64,000 bases of DNA, taken from contig JAOUOT010000013.1 in assembly GCA_029880265.1 (NCBI GenBank), positions 1-64,000 on the forward strand, written 5' to 3'. Shown one piece after another: positions 50,767 through 62,284 of the stretch (the stretch's first letter is position 1; each line of letters starts with the position of its first letter). The DNA comes from Spirochaetia bacterium. Its GTDB lineage: Bacteria; Spirochaetota; Leptospiria; Turneriellales; JAOUOS01. The notes beneath the pieces are model-generated. The model was not told where the DNA came from. It ran no database searches and was given only the letters and a program-made list of their open reading frames with translations. The position numbers and the translations under genes were made by a program.

Positions 50767-53523
50767 TTAAGAAAGAGACTCTAATATCTCGTCAAACTCT
50801 CTTATTTTGTTCTCCCAACTTTGCATTTTTTCTTTTTCCTGCAAAACTAACTCTTCAGGAGCTTTTTTAAGAAATTCTTCATTTGATAATCTATTTTTAA
50901 GAGATTCCAGTCCTTTTAATATATGCTCTCGTTCTTTTGTAATTCGCTTTGTTTCAAGAGAAATATCAATTTTCTCATGAACATCGAGATAAATCTTCCC
51001 GAAATCGAGCATTGCTTTTACGCCCGGCCTTTTCTCGTCTGTCTTTTCTACTTTTAGAGAGTTTAGTTTTCCCAAAACGCATATATATTCGCTATGAGAT
51101 TCTATTTCTTCTTTTTGATTATCATTTTCAACCGTTACAATCGCCGGAATTTTCTCTGAAACAGGAAGAGCAAGCTCGCCCCTTAAATAACGAATTTTAT
51201 AAACAATACTCAAGGTTCTTTCTGTAGCGTCATAACCTGAATTATTTTTCAAGGCAATCTCTTTCGGCCAATCAGACGTAATTAATAAATCAGAAGCCGT
51301 ACCCCAGAAAGAATAAAGCTCTTCTGTTATGAAAGGCATTATAGGGTTTAACATTTTTAAGGCGTTTAAGAAAATTGTATTTAAAACATAACGCGTGGTT
51401 TCGATATTTTCTGAAGAATTTTCGGTTTCTTTAAGAGCCGTCTTTGACAGTTCAAGATAATTATCGCAAAATGAGCTCCATATAAAATTGTAAATTTCTT
51501 GAGCGTACTCTGCAAATCTGTAATTTTCTATTGCTTTTGATAATTTCTGTAAAGATTCGTTATGTTTTACGATGATCCATGCGTCAATTTCAGAAAATTC
51601 TGAAGGAGGCTCAGATGGTATCGTATAATTATCAGGCTGGTTCATCCAGATATAACGGGCCGTGTTCCAGATTTTATTGCAAAAAGCGCTGTATCCTTTA
51701 AGTCTGCTTTCGTCATAAATGATGTCTTTTCCTTCGGGCAGAATACTTATCAGAAAAAATCGAAAAGCGTCAGTGCCATAATCGTCCATTTTTTCAAGAG
51801 GATTAATTACGTTGCCTTTTGATTTGCTCATTTTCTGTCTTGTGGCGTCGCGCACGAGCCCGTGAATATAAACCTTACGAAAAGGAACTTCATCCATAAA
51901 ATGAAGACCCATCATAATCATTCTGGCAACCCAAAAAAATATAATATCAAAGCCCGTTACCAAAACCGAAGTCGGATAAAATATTTTAAGCTCGTCTGAG
52001 TTTTCGGGCCAGCCCTTTGCCGATAACGCTTCTTCTTCAGAAATCATCGTTGAAAAGGGCCAAAGCGCCGACGAAAACCACGTATCAAGAACGTCTTCGT
52101 CTTGTTTTAATTTATCGCTTTTACATTTTTCGCACTCTGTTATTTCTTCTTCGCTGACATTGATATGAGAACACTCTTCGCAGTAATATGCGGGTATTCG
52201 ATGCCCCCACCATAATTGTCTCGATATGCACCAGTCTTGAATGTTGTTCATCCATTCAAAGTATGTGTTTTCCCACCTTTTTGGAATAAATTCAATTTCT
52301 TTTTCTTTGACCGATTTGATGGCCCGTTCTGCCAGCGGTTTTATATCGACAAACCATTGCTTGCTTGTCAAGGGTTCGACAATGGTTGAACAACGGTAAC
52401 ATTCGCCAACCGAATGCTTCATGTCTTCAACTTCATGCAGAAGATTTAATTTTTCGAGATCTGATACAATTCTTTTTCTCGCTTCTTCGCGCGATAGACC
52501 CTTATATTCTTTACCCTCGTCGTTTATTCTGCCATGATCGTCCATAACGCGCCTTAACGGTAAATTATGCCTTCTGCCTACTTCAAAGTCATTCGGATCA
52601 TGAGATGGAGTTATTTTTACGATACCTGTTCCGAAATCTTTGTCGACAAAAGAATCGGCAATAACGGGAATTTCTCTTTTCATTAAAGGCAAGATGACCT
52701 TCTTGCCCACAAGACGAGAAAAGCGCTCATCATCGGGATGAACCGCCAGAGCCTCATCGCCAAGCATGGTCTCGGGACGCGTTGTTGCCACGATTAGATA
52801 ATCGGTTTCTTTTAAATCTTTAGAAACGCCTGCAACCGGATACTTTATATGAAAAAACTTTCCGTTTCTTTCTGAATATTCAACCTCTATATTTGAAAGC
52901 GCCGTGGTACACCTAGGGCACCAGTTTATAATTCTTTCGCCGCGATAGATAAGCTTTTCATTATAAAGTCTCACAAAGACTTTTTTTACAATTGCAGAAA
53001 GACCTTTATCAAGAGTAAAACGCTCGTAATTCCAGTCGACGCTTTCGCCAAGCTGTCTTTGCTGGTGAGTTATCATACCGCCCGATTCTTCTTTCCATTG
53101 CCACACTCTTTTTTCAAAATCTTCGCGGCTCATCTCCCAGCGTTTTTTGCCTTCTTTTGCCAAAAGCTTTTCAACCACGTTTTGCGTCGCAATTCCCGCG
53201 TGATCGGTACCCGGCAGCCAAAGCGTCAGAAGGCCCTTCATGCGCTTATAACGGGTCAAAATATCTTGTATCGTATGATTTAAGGCGTGACCAAGATGAA
53301 GACTTCCCGTGACATTAGGCGGAGGTATCACGATAGAAAAATATTCTCTATTTTTTTTTATCTTTTCAATGTCTTCATTTTTAATCTTTTCAGAATAATT
53401 ATTTTTAACAAGATTTCTCTTCCATGAAAAATAACCTTTATCTTCCCAAATGGGATACCATTTGTTCTCAAGCCCGTGAGGACTGTACTGCTTAGGCAGT
53501 TCTTTTCTTTTTTCTTGTTCCAT
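50767..53523 (-). CDS. valS: Valyl-tRNA synthetase
   Basis: 918 residues, full length. Class I motifs: PPPNVTGSLHLGHALNHTIQDI (HIGH) and KMSKSKGNVINPLEK (KMSKS). The editing domain is present (VATTRPETMLGDEALAVHPDDER), a zinc-like CPRC...CYRC set occurs, and the ending is the ValS coiled-coil arm (KERLSNEEFLKKAPEELVLQEKEKMQ-type). It charges tRNA-Val. It lies 120 bp upstream of fabZ on the same strand and diverges from the ArsC-family gene. Confidence 0.97.
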   Translation of the reverse strand: MEQEKRKELPKQYSPHGLENKWYPIWEDKGYFSWKRNLVKNNYSEKIKNEDIEKIKKNREYFSIVIPPPNVTGSLHLGHALNHTIQDILTRYKRMKGLLTLWLPGTDHAGIATQNVVEKLLAKEGKKRWEMSREDFEKRVWQWKEESGGMITHQQRQLGESVDWNYERFTLDKGLSAIVKKVFVRLYNEKLIYRGERIINWCPRCTTALSNIEVEYSERNGKFFHIKYPVAGVSKDLKETDYLIVATTRPETMLGDEALAVHPDDERFSRLVGKKVILPLMKREIPVIADSFVDKDFGTGIVKITPSHDPNDFEVGRRHNLPLRRVMDDHGRINDEGKEYKGLSREEARKRIVSDLEKLNLLHEVEDMKHSVGECYRCSTIVEPLTSKQWFVDIKPLAERAIKSVKEKEIEFIPKRWENTYFEWMNNIQDWCISRQLWWGHRIPAYYCEECSHINVSEEEITECEKCKSDKLKQDEDVLDTWFSSALWPFSTMISEEEALSAKGWPENSDELKIFYPTSVLVTGFDIIFFWVARMIMMGLHFMDEVPFRKVYIHGLVRDATRQKMSKSKGNVINPLEKMDDYGTDAFRFFLISILPEGKDIIYDESRLKGYSAFCNKIWNTARYIWMNQPDNYTIPSEPPSEFSEIDAWIIVKHNESLQKLSKAIENYRFAEYAQEIYNFIWSSFCDNYLELSKTALKETENSSENIETTRYVLNTIFLNALKMLNPIMPFITEELYSFWGTASDLLITSDWPKEIALKNNSGYDATERTLSIVYKIRYLRGELALPVSEKIPAIVTVENDNQKEEIESHSEYICVLGKLNSLKVEKTDEKRPGVKAMLDFGKIYLDVHEKIDISLETKRITKEREHILKGLESLKNRLSNEEFLKKAPEELVLQEKEKMQSWENKIREFDEILESLS

Positions 53524-53684
53524 GAAACTATTCCAAACTTGATATTAAAAACACCCTGTCAAAAATTAATTGTCTTGACAAACTGTCTTTATTCAAAATT
53601 TATTCCAAGTGAATGAATTTAGGGTTTTTCTTAAATAAGCGTATTTATGCACACTAGAGTCTGGTGACGCCATTTGCAAAACTT

Positions 53685-54038
53685 ATGATATCAAAAGTAA
53701 CCATATACTATAATCCAAAATGCAGAAAGAGCAGAGAAGCTCTTCAAATCATTAGAGAAAAAGGCATTGAACCTGAAATCAATTACTATCTTGAAAATCC
53801 CCCTTCAAAAGAAGAACTCTCTGATATTTTAAGAAAAATGGGCAAAAGCGCCCGCGATATTTTTAGAAAATCTGAACCGTTATATAAAGACCTTGGTCTG
53901 AAAAATAAAGATTTAGACGATGAAGTGCTGCTAGACTACTTAAATAAATATCCGATTTTAATAGAGAGACCAATCGTCGTCAAGGGGCAAAGGGCCGTCT
54001 TAGGAAGGCCCCCTGAAGACGTACGTAAAATAATCTAA
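53685..54038 (+). CDS. ArsC/Spx-family glutaredoxin-like reductase
   Basis: 117 residues from ATG 53685 (GTG at 53664 would add seven). The glutaredoxin-like fold opens with KVTIYYNPKCRKSREALQII, matching the arsenate-reductase active site (one Cys, NPxCxKSR). Then NYYLENPPSKEELSDILRKMG, and ERPIVVKGQRAVLGRPPEDVRKII, with the conserved RP...GRPPE. The family reduces arsenate using glutathione/glutaredoxin, or as YffB has unknown thiol roles. No other ars genes are near, so detoxification is not certain. Confidence 0.9.
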   Translation: MISKVTIYYNPKCRKSREALQIIREKGIEPEINYYLENPPSKEELSDILRKMGKSARDIFRKSEPLYKDLGLKNKDLDDEVLLDYLNKYPILIERPIVVKGQRAVLGRPPEDVRKII

Positions 54039-54067
54039 AATCTTTTAAAAAGATTAGCAAAGATAAA

Positions 54068-56200
54068 TTGTTTTCAAATTATAAACATCTTGATTTTTTG
54101 CACAGTCTAAGAACCTTTTTAAGAGTAAAGCTAGGTTTAAATAAAAAAGCTCTCTTGCTTTTTGTAACGGCCCTTCTGGGCGTTATTGTATCTTTTGTGG
54201 CAATTTCTCTTCAATTTTGCGTTGAGTTCCTGTCAGATATAACTTTTAAAAATGAGAACATTAATCAATGGTATTTTATCGTACCCTGCATTGGCGGACT
54301 TTTTACTGGCCTTGTTGTATATTTTTTTCACCCACAGAAAAAAATCGGCGGAGGCGTCGAAGACACAATAAAGTCTCTGCGTTTTAAAACTCATGAAAAA
54401 CTTTTTCGAAAAACCCTGTTAAGGTTTGCGGCCTCTGTCTTCACTCTCGGGAGCGGAGGTTCAGCGGGCAAAGAAGCGCCCATCGTTTATCTAGGCGGCA
54501 ATCTGGGGGCTCTTATGGGAAAGATATGGCGATTTCCCGACGGCTATGTAAAAACCCTATCGGGAGCGGGCGTTGCCGCGGCTATAGCGGCCGCTTTTCA
54601 GGCGCCTATTGCGGGCTCTTTTTTCGCTCTTGAAATTCTTCTGGCAAATTTCAGCCTTGATACATTTTCAATGATTATTGTCGCCGCTGTTACCTCTACC
54701 GCCGTCTCGCAGTGGGTGGGTCATATAAGCGCTCATATTACGACCCCGCATTATATATTTGAAAGGCCCTTAGAACTATTTTTTTTTATTGGGCTTGGCG
54801 TTTTTGGCGGATTAATAAACGTTTTTTTTATAAAAACTCTTCATTATATGCAATCTTTATTTAATAAAGGCCCCTACCCCTCTTGGGCAAGACCCGCCTT
54901 AGGAGGGCTCATTATCGGCGTAACCGGCATTTTTTTTCCGTTTGTTTACGGCGAAGGCTACGACGTAATTAATTTTCTCTTAAAGGGAGATATTTTAGCT
55001 ATTGAAAGAACCTATACAAGTTCGATGGCTTTAAGCGGAATTTTTGTTCTTATTTTAATTTTATTTTTAAAAATATTTGCCGTATCGATGACAATAGGCT
55101 CGGGCGGCTGCGGCGGCACCTTGGTGCCCGCATTGTTTTTTGGCACGACAGTAGGCGCAATATGGTATTCGGCGCTTATTTTTTTCATGCCCAATTATCC
55201 GTTTTCGCCGGGAACCTGGGCGCTGGTAGGGATGAGCTCTGTTTTAGCCGGCATGACAAACGCGCCTCTTTTTACAATCGCGCTATTTTTCGAACTTACG
55301 AAAGATTACGAGGTTATCTTGCCGGTAATGATTGTGGTCAGTGTTTCAATTTTAGTTTCAAAGCATTTCTTAAAAGGCGCTTCATTATACAGTTCGGCCC
55401 TCGAAAAAGAAGGCATAAAAATGTATAAAGGTTTTGAGCAAAGCGTGATGGAAAGCGTTGTTATTTCAGACGTTATGCACAGAAGAATTAATCTTATAGA
55501 AAAAAACGCTTCTTTAGGAAGCGTCATACAGGGATTTTTGCATTCCCCTTTTTTAACGGGTTTTGTTATTGACGAAACAAATCGCTACGCCGGGCTTATA
55601 ACTCTCAATCAAATTAGAGAATATATTGAAGATAAAGATCTATGCAACCTTATTCTGGCTTCTGAAATTGCCAGATATCCCGATATTTGGCTTGTACCAG
55701 AAGAAAATATTTTACAAGCTCTTGAAATCATGGATAAAACCGATTTAGACTGGCTGCCAATCTTAGATAAAAAGACTACAAAGAAACCTGTTGGCTACAT
55801 AACGAGAAAAGACGTTCTATCGGTTTATAATCAAACAGTAATAAAACGCGGCACGCAAAATATATTACTTGATCAAGACTCTCAATCTGCGCCTCAAAAA
55901 CTTTTCAATATTAACGACGATTTTGCCATTGAAACATATCCTGTTCAAAAATCATGGATAAAGAAAACTCTAAAAGAAATCGATCTTCGGGCAAAGTTCG
56001 GGTTAACGGTTATAGGAATAAAAAAAGAAAATGATTTAAATAATATAATTCCCGACGTTCAATATGAACTCGCGCAGGGAGACAAACTGACCCTGGTCGG
56101 CACGCATGAAAGTTTCAGTAAATTCAAACAACATATGGATAAGCAATCTAAAAGTATTCTTGATTATTTTTCGATTAAAGGCCTAAAGAAAAGACATTAA
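54068..56200 (+). CDS. CLC chloride channel/antiporter with CBS and TrkA-C-like domains
   Basis: 710 residues from TTG 54068. Eleven or so membrane helices (25-455) with the CLC selectivity motifs GSGGSAGKEAP (about 128-138, gating Glu kept, the usual Arg changed to Lys), and GSGGCGGTLVPALFFG (about 344). Two CBS domains span about 462-600 (VISDVMHRRINLI; DIWLVPEENILQALEIMDKTDLDWLPILD). The last 90 residues (LTVIGIKKENDLNNIIPDVQYELAQGDKLTLVG) match the TrkA-C ligand-binding fold. It moves chloride across the inner membrane; the C-terminal parts probably gate it by nucleotides. Starts 30 bp after the ArsC-family gene. Confidence 0.93.
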   Translation: MFSNYKHLDFLHSLRTFLRVKLGLNKKALLLFVTALLGVIVSFVAISLQFCVEFLSDITFKNENINQWYFIVPCIGGLFTGLVVYFFHPQKKIGGGVEDTIKSLRFKTHEKLFRKTLLRFAASVFTLGSGGSAGKEAPIVYLGGNLGALMGKIWRFPDGYVKTLSGAGVAAAIAAAFQAPIAGSFFALEILLANFSLDTFSMIIVAAVTSTAVSQWVGHISAHITTPHYIFERPLELFFFIGLGVFGGLINVFFIKTLHYMQSLFNKGPYPSWARPALGGLIIGVTGIFFPFVYGEGYDVINFLLKGDILAIERTYTSSMALSGIFVLILILFLKIFAVSMTIGSGGCGGTLVPALFFGTTVGAIWYSALIFFMPNYPFSPGTWALVGMSSVLAGMTNAPLFTIALFFELTKDYEVILPVMIVVSVSILVSKHFLKGASLYSSALEKEGIKMYKGFEQSVMESVVISDVMHRRINLIEKNASLGSVIQGFLHSPFLTGFVIDETNRYAGLITLNQIREYIEDKDLCNLILASEIARYPDIWLVPEENILQALEIMDKTDLDWLPILDKKTTKKPVGYITRKDVLSVYNQTVIKRGTQNILLDQDSQSAPQKLFNINDDFAIETYPVQKSWIKKTLKEIDLRAKFGLTVIGIKKENDLNNIIPDVQYELAQGDKLTLVGTHESFSKFKQHMDKQSKSILDYFSIKGLKKRH

Positions 56201-56223
56201 GTAAATTATTTTATAAAAAACAT

Positions 56224-58356
56224 CTATTCATGGGCGCGTAAAAGCCTCATATAAATGCCCGGGTTTTTCTGGATAAACGCTGATAGATCAGATAACTTTA
56301 TTAAATAAAGCTCAGCGTCGCTTAAGGCGACGGCAGAAAAAGGAGCCGGCGAGCTTTTTCTCAGAGAGAAAATATCGCCTATAAAATCGCCGTGTTTAAA
56401 TTTCTTTATAGCGTTGCCGTTTTCGCGCATCTCTATATCGCCCGAAATTAATATATATGCCGTCTCAGAAACTTCTCCCTCTTTTATTAAATTTGTTTCA
56501 GAAAAAATACTCATTTGCTGAAGAACTGTTTCAAGCTGCGTTTTTTGATGTGAGGTCATGCCGCCGAAAACCTCTGATCGGGTTAAAACGTCCCATGAAT
56601 TTGATTCTCTGGTTTTCGCTAAATGCCTTAAGTAATATTCAAGGTTGGTGCCTTGTATAAAATTTAAAAACGCGTTTTTTTCGATTGTTAAAGCCGTAAC
56701 GTCAGTTTCGGCAAATACATCGGCAGACCTTGGCTGTTCAGTCACCAATGACGCCTCGCCAAAATATTCATACTTGCCGTATGTTTTTACAAAATCAGAG
56801 TCAATACCCTTTACGGTAACATTGCCCAATACGATCATATAAAACTTATCGCCTTTTGTACCCTTTTTGATAATCTGCTCGCCTTTTTTATATTTTTCTT
56901 CTTCAACAATAGAAAGAAATTCGCGAGCCTTAAAAACAGGAAAATCGCTGAATAAATCGATATTATTCATCATATCAAGAATTTTTATAGCCTCGCCATA
57001 TTTAGGCGGCGTTATCTCGGGATACAAAGTATTTTCAATGCCAAATCTTGCGAGCTTCAGCTTGGTATTTTCCGGAAAACTATTCTTTGCTATATGATAA
57101 ACAGTAATTTTCTTCTTTATGTCATCGGGCAGAGAATCAAGAAAAGATACCGGCGTATGAAGAGGGGGTATACCAGCTTCATGATAAATGATATCGTAAT
57201 GCCACGGGAAATTTCTTAAAAACTCATATCTGCCTTTCGTAAATACGCCTTTGCTGTTTATTTCATCAATTGTTTCAGGATGATTCAGATGATCAGACGT
57301 ATAAATAAACGATAAGTTTTGATAATGAACCCTGAAGCCTATCGTGGGTATCGCATGCAGCGAATAGTGAAAAATAAATTCGGCATTTTCAATATAAATA
57401 GATTTATCAATGGTTACAGGATTAAAATTAAATAATTCATACAACTGTTTTTTATCAAGCTTGGTAAGCGCCGTGTACTTTCGCATAAAACTATCCATGA
57501 CGGTTTCTGTCGTATGAATTGTTATCATTGATTCTTCTAATATTTTTTGAAAAGTTCCTGCGTCGTGGTCGGCATGACAGTGGGTTAGAATAACATGGCT
57601 AATAAGCTTAGGATTAACGTTTGATTCTCTGAGCCATTCGGTTGAATTAACGGGAGGATCAACCATAATACCGCGATGGTTCAACCAGACAATAAAACCG
57701 GATGTATTATCGTTAGGGTCAAAACCGTGGCTAGGGCCCAAACATGTAATTCCGAATTCGGGGGCCTCAAAAGGTTCGACAAGTCTTGCTCCTACGTCAT
57801 ATTTTACTTTATATTCCATCTCCCAGGGAATAGAAGCAATTTCTTTTTTATCTTCTTCAACAACAAAACCCTCGCCTTCTTTTCTGTAAATAACGGTGCC
57901 GTTTATTTCGTATTTATTATCTTTAAAAATCGCGAATTCTACCAGATCTTCTAAAACACGGTTTCCTCTAAAGAAGTTCATTTCTTTTCGAATATCGGGA
58001 AATCCATGAGAATTTTCGCCGTCTATAAACTCGCTTTTTAAGTTTATTTCTTTAGGGCCAAACACTGATTCCTGCAAAACCGCTACAATTTGTTTTTTTT
58101 GTTCTATCGTGCAAAGAATGAGAGTTTTTTTCTGACATAAAAAATGATTATAATAAATAGGAAATTCAAGTTCGGCGACGGCAATGCCTTTTTCTACGTG
58201 AAATAATTCTCCTGGAAGAACAAAAATTTCAGGCACCTTATCGGGTAAAACCATAGTATCTTTAATGGTTTCGGGGGGAGATCCAAATTGTATCTGCCCG
58301 GCCGAGGTTTTTACTAAATATCCGCCCCGCGGCAATGTTGTCACAGCATTATTCAT
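56224..58356 (-). CDS. Metallo-beta-lactamase-fold protein with two cyclic-nucleotide-binding domains
   Basis: 710 residues. The N-terminal 190 residues carry IQFGSPPETIKDTMVLPDKVPEIF, seen as I recall it in spirochaete cNMP-binding proteins. Residues about 200-440 are an MBL domain with HVILTHCHADHDAGT (HxHxDH) and further metal ligands (TSDHLNHP). The first cNMP-binding domain (about 475-585) has an intact phosphate cassette (FGEASLVTEQPRSADV). The second (about 595-705) has a degenerate one (FIGDIFSLRKSSPAPFSAV). A cAMP- or cGMP-controlled hydrolase, or a class II phosphodiesterase, is plausible; the substrate is unknown. Confidence 0.88.
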   Translation of the reverse strand: MNNAVTTLPRGGYLVKTSAGQIQFGSPPETIKDTMVLPDKVPEIFVLPGELFHVEKGIAVAELEFPIYYNHFLCQKKTLILCTIEQKKQIVAVLQESVFGPKEINLKSEFIDGENSHGFPDIRKEMNFFRGNRVLEDLVEFAIFKDNKYEINGTVIYRKEGEGFVVEEDKKEIASIPWEMEYKVKYDVGARLVEPFEAPEFGITCLGPSHGFDPNDNTSGFIVWLNHRGIMVDPPVNSTEWLRESNVNPKLISHVILTHCHADHDAGTFQKILEESMITIHTTETVMDSFMRKYTALTKLDKKQLYELFNFNPVTIDKSIYIENAEFIFHYSLHAIPTIGFRVHYQNLSFIYTSDHLNHPETIDEINSKGVFTKGRYEFLRNFPWHYDIIYHEAGIPPLHTPVSFLDSLPDDIKKKITVYHIAKNSFPENTKLKLARFGIENTLYPEITPPKYGEAIKILDMMNNIDLFSDFPVFKAREFLSIVEEEKYKKGEQIIKKGTKGDKFYMIVLGNVTVKGIDSDFVKTYGKYEYFGEASLVTEQPRSADVFAETDVTALTIEKNAFLNFIQGTNLEYYLRHLAKTRESNSWDVLTRSEVFGGMTSHQKTQLETVLQQMSIFSETNLIKEGEVSETAYILISGDIEMRENGNAIKKFKHGDFIGDIFSLRKSSPAPFSAVALSDAELYLIKLSDLSAFIQKNPGIYMRLLRAHE

Positions 58357-58477
58357 ATTTATTTTTTTTTACAATATATTATCGATTAATAAAACTCTAA
58401 AGTTAAAGGCGATACTCATAATTTATATTGCCTGCAAGAGCAAGAATTCGCCAAAAAAACAAAAATTTAAACAACTT

Positions 58478-58900
58478 TTATTTTTCGGTAAATAATAATT
58501 TGCCGTCTTTGATTTTTCGGTAAAAACAACTTTTCCTGGGAGAACCTTCTTTATTTTTTGTGTGGCAGGCCCCTTTATTGCTTATTTTTACTTTATATAA
58601 AACAGAATTTTGCTCGCAGTTTATAAATATATCGACCAGTTCAAGATATTCGCCCGATGTTTTGCCCTTTACCCATAACTCGTTTCTAGATGTTGACCAA
58701 AAAGCGGCTGTTTGATATTTTATTGAATAATCTAACGCCGCGCGATTGATAAAACCTATAATAAGCACTTCTTTAGAAACCAAATCCTGGGCGACTGCCA
58801 CAATCACGCCTTTTACCTGCTCTATAGCTTTTTCTAACTTTCTAAAATCAAGGTTTAGTTCTTCGCTTTCTTCTATATCTTTTGACATACGCTTTTTCAT
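58478..58900 (-). CDS. hisI: Phosphoribosyl-AMP cyclohydrolase, divergent
   Basis: 140 residues along the whole HisI family: VIVAVAQDLVSKEVLIIGFINRAALDYSI, AAFWSTSRNELWVKGKTSGEYLEL, GACH and SCFYR. The family opens the purine ring in the third step of histidine synthesis. It binds zinc through three Cys (here Cys95, Cys112, Cys125). The metal motif normally reads D-C-D-x-D but here is NCEQN (94-98): two Asp became Asn and one Glu. Six extra residues lie between Cys112 and Cys125. It has no fused HisE domain, and no other his genes are in the window. Activity is therefore uncertain. Confidence 0.85.
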   Translation of the reverse strand: MKKRMSKDIEESEELNLDFRKLEKAIEQVKGVIVAVAQDLVSKEVLIIGFINRAALDYSIKYQTAAFWSTSRNELWVKGKTSGEYLELVDIFINCEQNSVLYKVKISNKGACHTKNKEGSPRKSCFYRKIKDGKLLFTEK

Positions 58901-58919
58901 TCGCCCTTTTGGGGCATTT

Positions 58920-59417
58920 TTAATTTATTACAATTTCTACGGCTTTTTCATCGCAATGTTCTTTCTTTACGCAAATTGAACAAACTTCATATATTTTATC
59001 GGGAAAATTCTCTTTAGGGACCTCTTTAAAACTTAATTTTTTAAAAAAATCGACCGCATACGTTAGAGCAAAAACTTTTATCGGTCTTTCATAGTTTTCT
59101 GAGACATGCCTTATTATTTCTTTAACCAGAGCCCTACCCGCCCCTTTTGATATATTTTCTTTTTTTACCGCAAGAGCCCGTATCTCGCATAAAGTTTTGC
59201 TGAAAAACAAAAGAGCCGCAGAACCGATAATCTCGTTTTGTTTGTTGACGGCTACCCATGTTAAGGGGATATCTTTCTCAATTTTATCTATCGTTCGATT
59301 AAGAAGTATATTTGTTTCAATATAGGGGCCAATTAAATTATGAATATTTTCAACATCTTGAATTTCTGCTTTTCTTACAGAAAAATTTTCAACTTCATTT
59401 GTATTATTTTTAAGCAT
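58920..59417 (-). CDS. argA: Short N-acetylglutamate synthase-like GNAT acetyltransferase
   Basis: 165 residues, a single GNAT domain. VRKAEIQDVENIHNLIGPYIETNILLNRT, then LCEIRALAVKKENISKGAGRALV (acetyl-CoA loop), VFALTYAVDFFKKLSFKEVPKENFPDKIYEVCSICVKKEHCDEKAV. The LLxRT lead, the FFKKLSF motif and the paired CSIC...CDEKAV ending are hallmarks of short stand-alone ArgA enzymes, which acetylate glutamate to start arginine synthesis. Same strand as hisI, 19 bp apart, so probably one unit. Confidence 0.85.
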   Translation of the reverse strand: MLKNNTNEVENFSVRKAEIQDVENIHNLIGPYIETNILLNRTIDKIEKDIPLTWVAVNKQNEIIGSAALLFFSKTLCEIRALAVKKENISKGAGRALVKEIIRHVSENYERPIKVFALTYAVDFFKKLSFKEVPKENFPDKIYEVCSICVKKEHCDEKAVEIVIN

Positions 59418-59464
59418 TCATCATTTCTCTGTTCATTTGATAATAATCGCGTAAAATACAGGGT

Positions 59465-60067
59465 TTATTTTTTTCGGGGATATAAAATCGCGCCTCTAAA
59501 CTCGGGGATTTTTTTTATTTTAGCGAATATTTGATACGCCTTTTGCTTTCCGCTTATCGGGCCGGCGTACATTTTCATTCTACTTCCGTCTTCTGTAAGA
59601 AGTGGTCTTACGCCGATATCTAACAGCTTCAAGCCGTCTCTTTGGGCCTCTTTTTTACTTTTATATTTTCGGCATAAAATTAAAAAAGACTCGTCAGACT
59701 CTTGCTGTAAAGTCTCTATTATTTCATTTTCGGTTTCGCTTTTTGAGACTGTTTCATCTTCGGTAGGTTTCTCTTTTGAAATAAGATTCGATTTTTCGAC
59801 TTCAGGGTTGATATTTGCCGTTTCAACTATAGAAGTATTTTCGGGAGACAGCGTATTTTTTTCTATCGTTTGCGTATACATATATTTTTGCCATTTTTTA
59901 CCGCTAATCATTCCCAAAGCAAAAAAAACCGCCGCCGAAAGCGCCAACATTATGATTGAATTTTTTCTTTTTTCATTTCTTGTATTCTTAGAAAATTTTC
60001 TTTTCTCTTTTACGGGATCGCGAAAGTTTTTTTTCGCTAATATTTTATTGAAATCAATATCTTGCAT
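59465..60067 (-). CDS. Membrane-anchored SPOR-domain-like protein
   Basis: 200 residues from ATG 60067 (a TTG at 60109 is possible). A basic cytoplasmic N terminus, one membrane helix (IIMLALSAAVFFALGMISG, about 35-55), an acidic low-complexity stretch (70-125), and a C-terminal domain (FLILCRKYKSKKEAQRDGLKLLDIGVRPLLTEDGSRMKMYAGPISGKQKAYQIFAKI) with the alpha/beta pattern of SPOR domains. These bind denuded peptidoglycan at division sites. The pattern is convincing but weak in identity. Confidence 0.75.
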   Translation of the reverse strand: MQDIDFNKILAKKNFRDPVKEKRKFSKNTRNEKRKNSIIMLALSAAVFFALGMISGKKWQKYMYTQTIEKNTLSPENTSIVETANINPEVEKSNLISKEKPTEDETVSKSETENEIIETLQQESDESFLILCRKYKSKKEAQRDGLKLLDIGVRPLLTEDGSRMKMYAGPISGKQKAYQIFAKIKKIPEFRGAILYPRKK

Positions 60068-60142
60068 GCTATAATCATTTTCGAGCAAATATGAATACTT
60101 TGTAAGCAAAATCTGTATTTTCTTTACTTTTTTTATGCCATT

Positions 60143-60171
60143 AAAAAAGGCCGGTAAAACCGGCCTTTTTT
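60143..60171 (-). terminator. Rho-independent terminator of groEL
   Basis: GGCCGGT (60149-60155), loop AAA and ACCGGCC (60159-60165) form a 7-bp GC-rich stem, flanked by A6 and T6, so it works on either strand. It lies 23 bp after the groEL stop. Confidence 0.95.
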
Positions 60172-60193
60172 AACTTCTGGGTGTGGTATCAAA

Positions 60194-61867
<1,674 letters not shown>

Positions 61868-61891
61868 TTAATGTTAATTTATCTTCAAACC

Positions 61892-62179
61892 TTAACCAAT
61901 AATGGCAAGAATATCTGATTCGCGCACGATCAAGTATTCTTTGCCGCCTTCTTTTATTTCAGTTCCCGAGTATTTGCCGTATAAAACAACCTGACCTTCT
62001 TTTACCTGCATAGGTATCGCTTTTCCGTCGTCAGAAACTCTGCCCGGACCAACCGCCTTGATTGTTCCCTCGTTTGGCTTTTCTTTTGCCGTATCAGGAA
62101 TATAGATGTTCCCGATTTTTTCTTCTTTTTCGTCAAGAGGCTCTATTAGAACCCTGTCTGCCAATGGTTTAATCGCCAT
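61892..62179 (-). CDS. groES: Co-chaperonin GroES
   Basis: 95 residues: [81 protein letters not shown]. The mobile loop ([13 protein letters not shown]) is intact. It caps GroEL. First gene of the operon, under the CIRCE operator at 62285-62311. AAGGAG precedes the ATG. Confidence 0.99.
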   Translation of the reverse strand: MAIKPLADRVLIEPLDEKEEKIGNIYIPDTAKEKPNEGTIKAVGPGRVSDDGKAIPMQVKEGQVVLYGKYSGTEIKEGGKEYLIVRESDILAIIG

Positions 62180-62284
62180 TTCGTTACTCCTTTGATTTTT
62201 AAAAATAGTATTCTTATTAACAACTCATAATTTTTGAGTCGCAATATTTCAATCTTTCTTCTTATCAGTTTTATCGAGAGAGTG

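Noticed and set aside
53557..53580. Inverted TGTCAA/TTGACA between valS and the ArsC-family gene as paired promoters
   Set aside because: Neither strand has an acceptable -10 at 16-18 bp, so this is no more than a suggestion.
53664..54038. An arsenic-resistance operon
   Set aside because: Only the ArsC-family gene is present; no arsB, arsR or acr3 nearby, so no operon is claimed.
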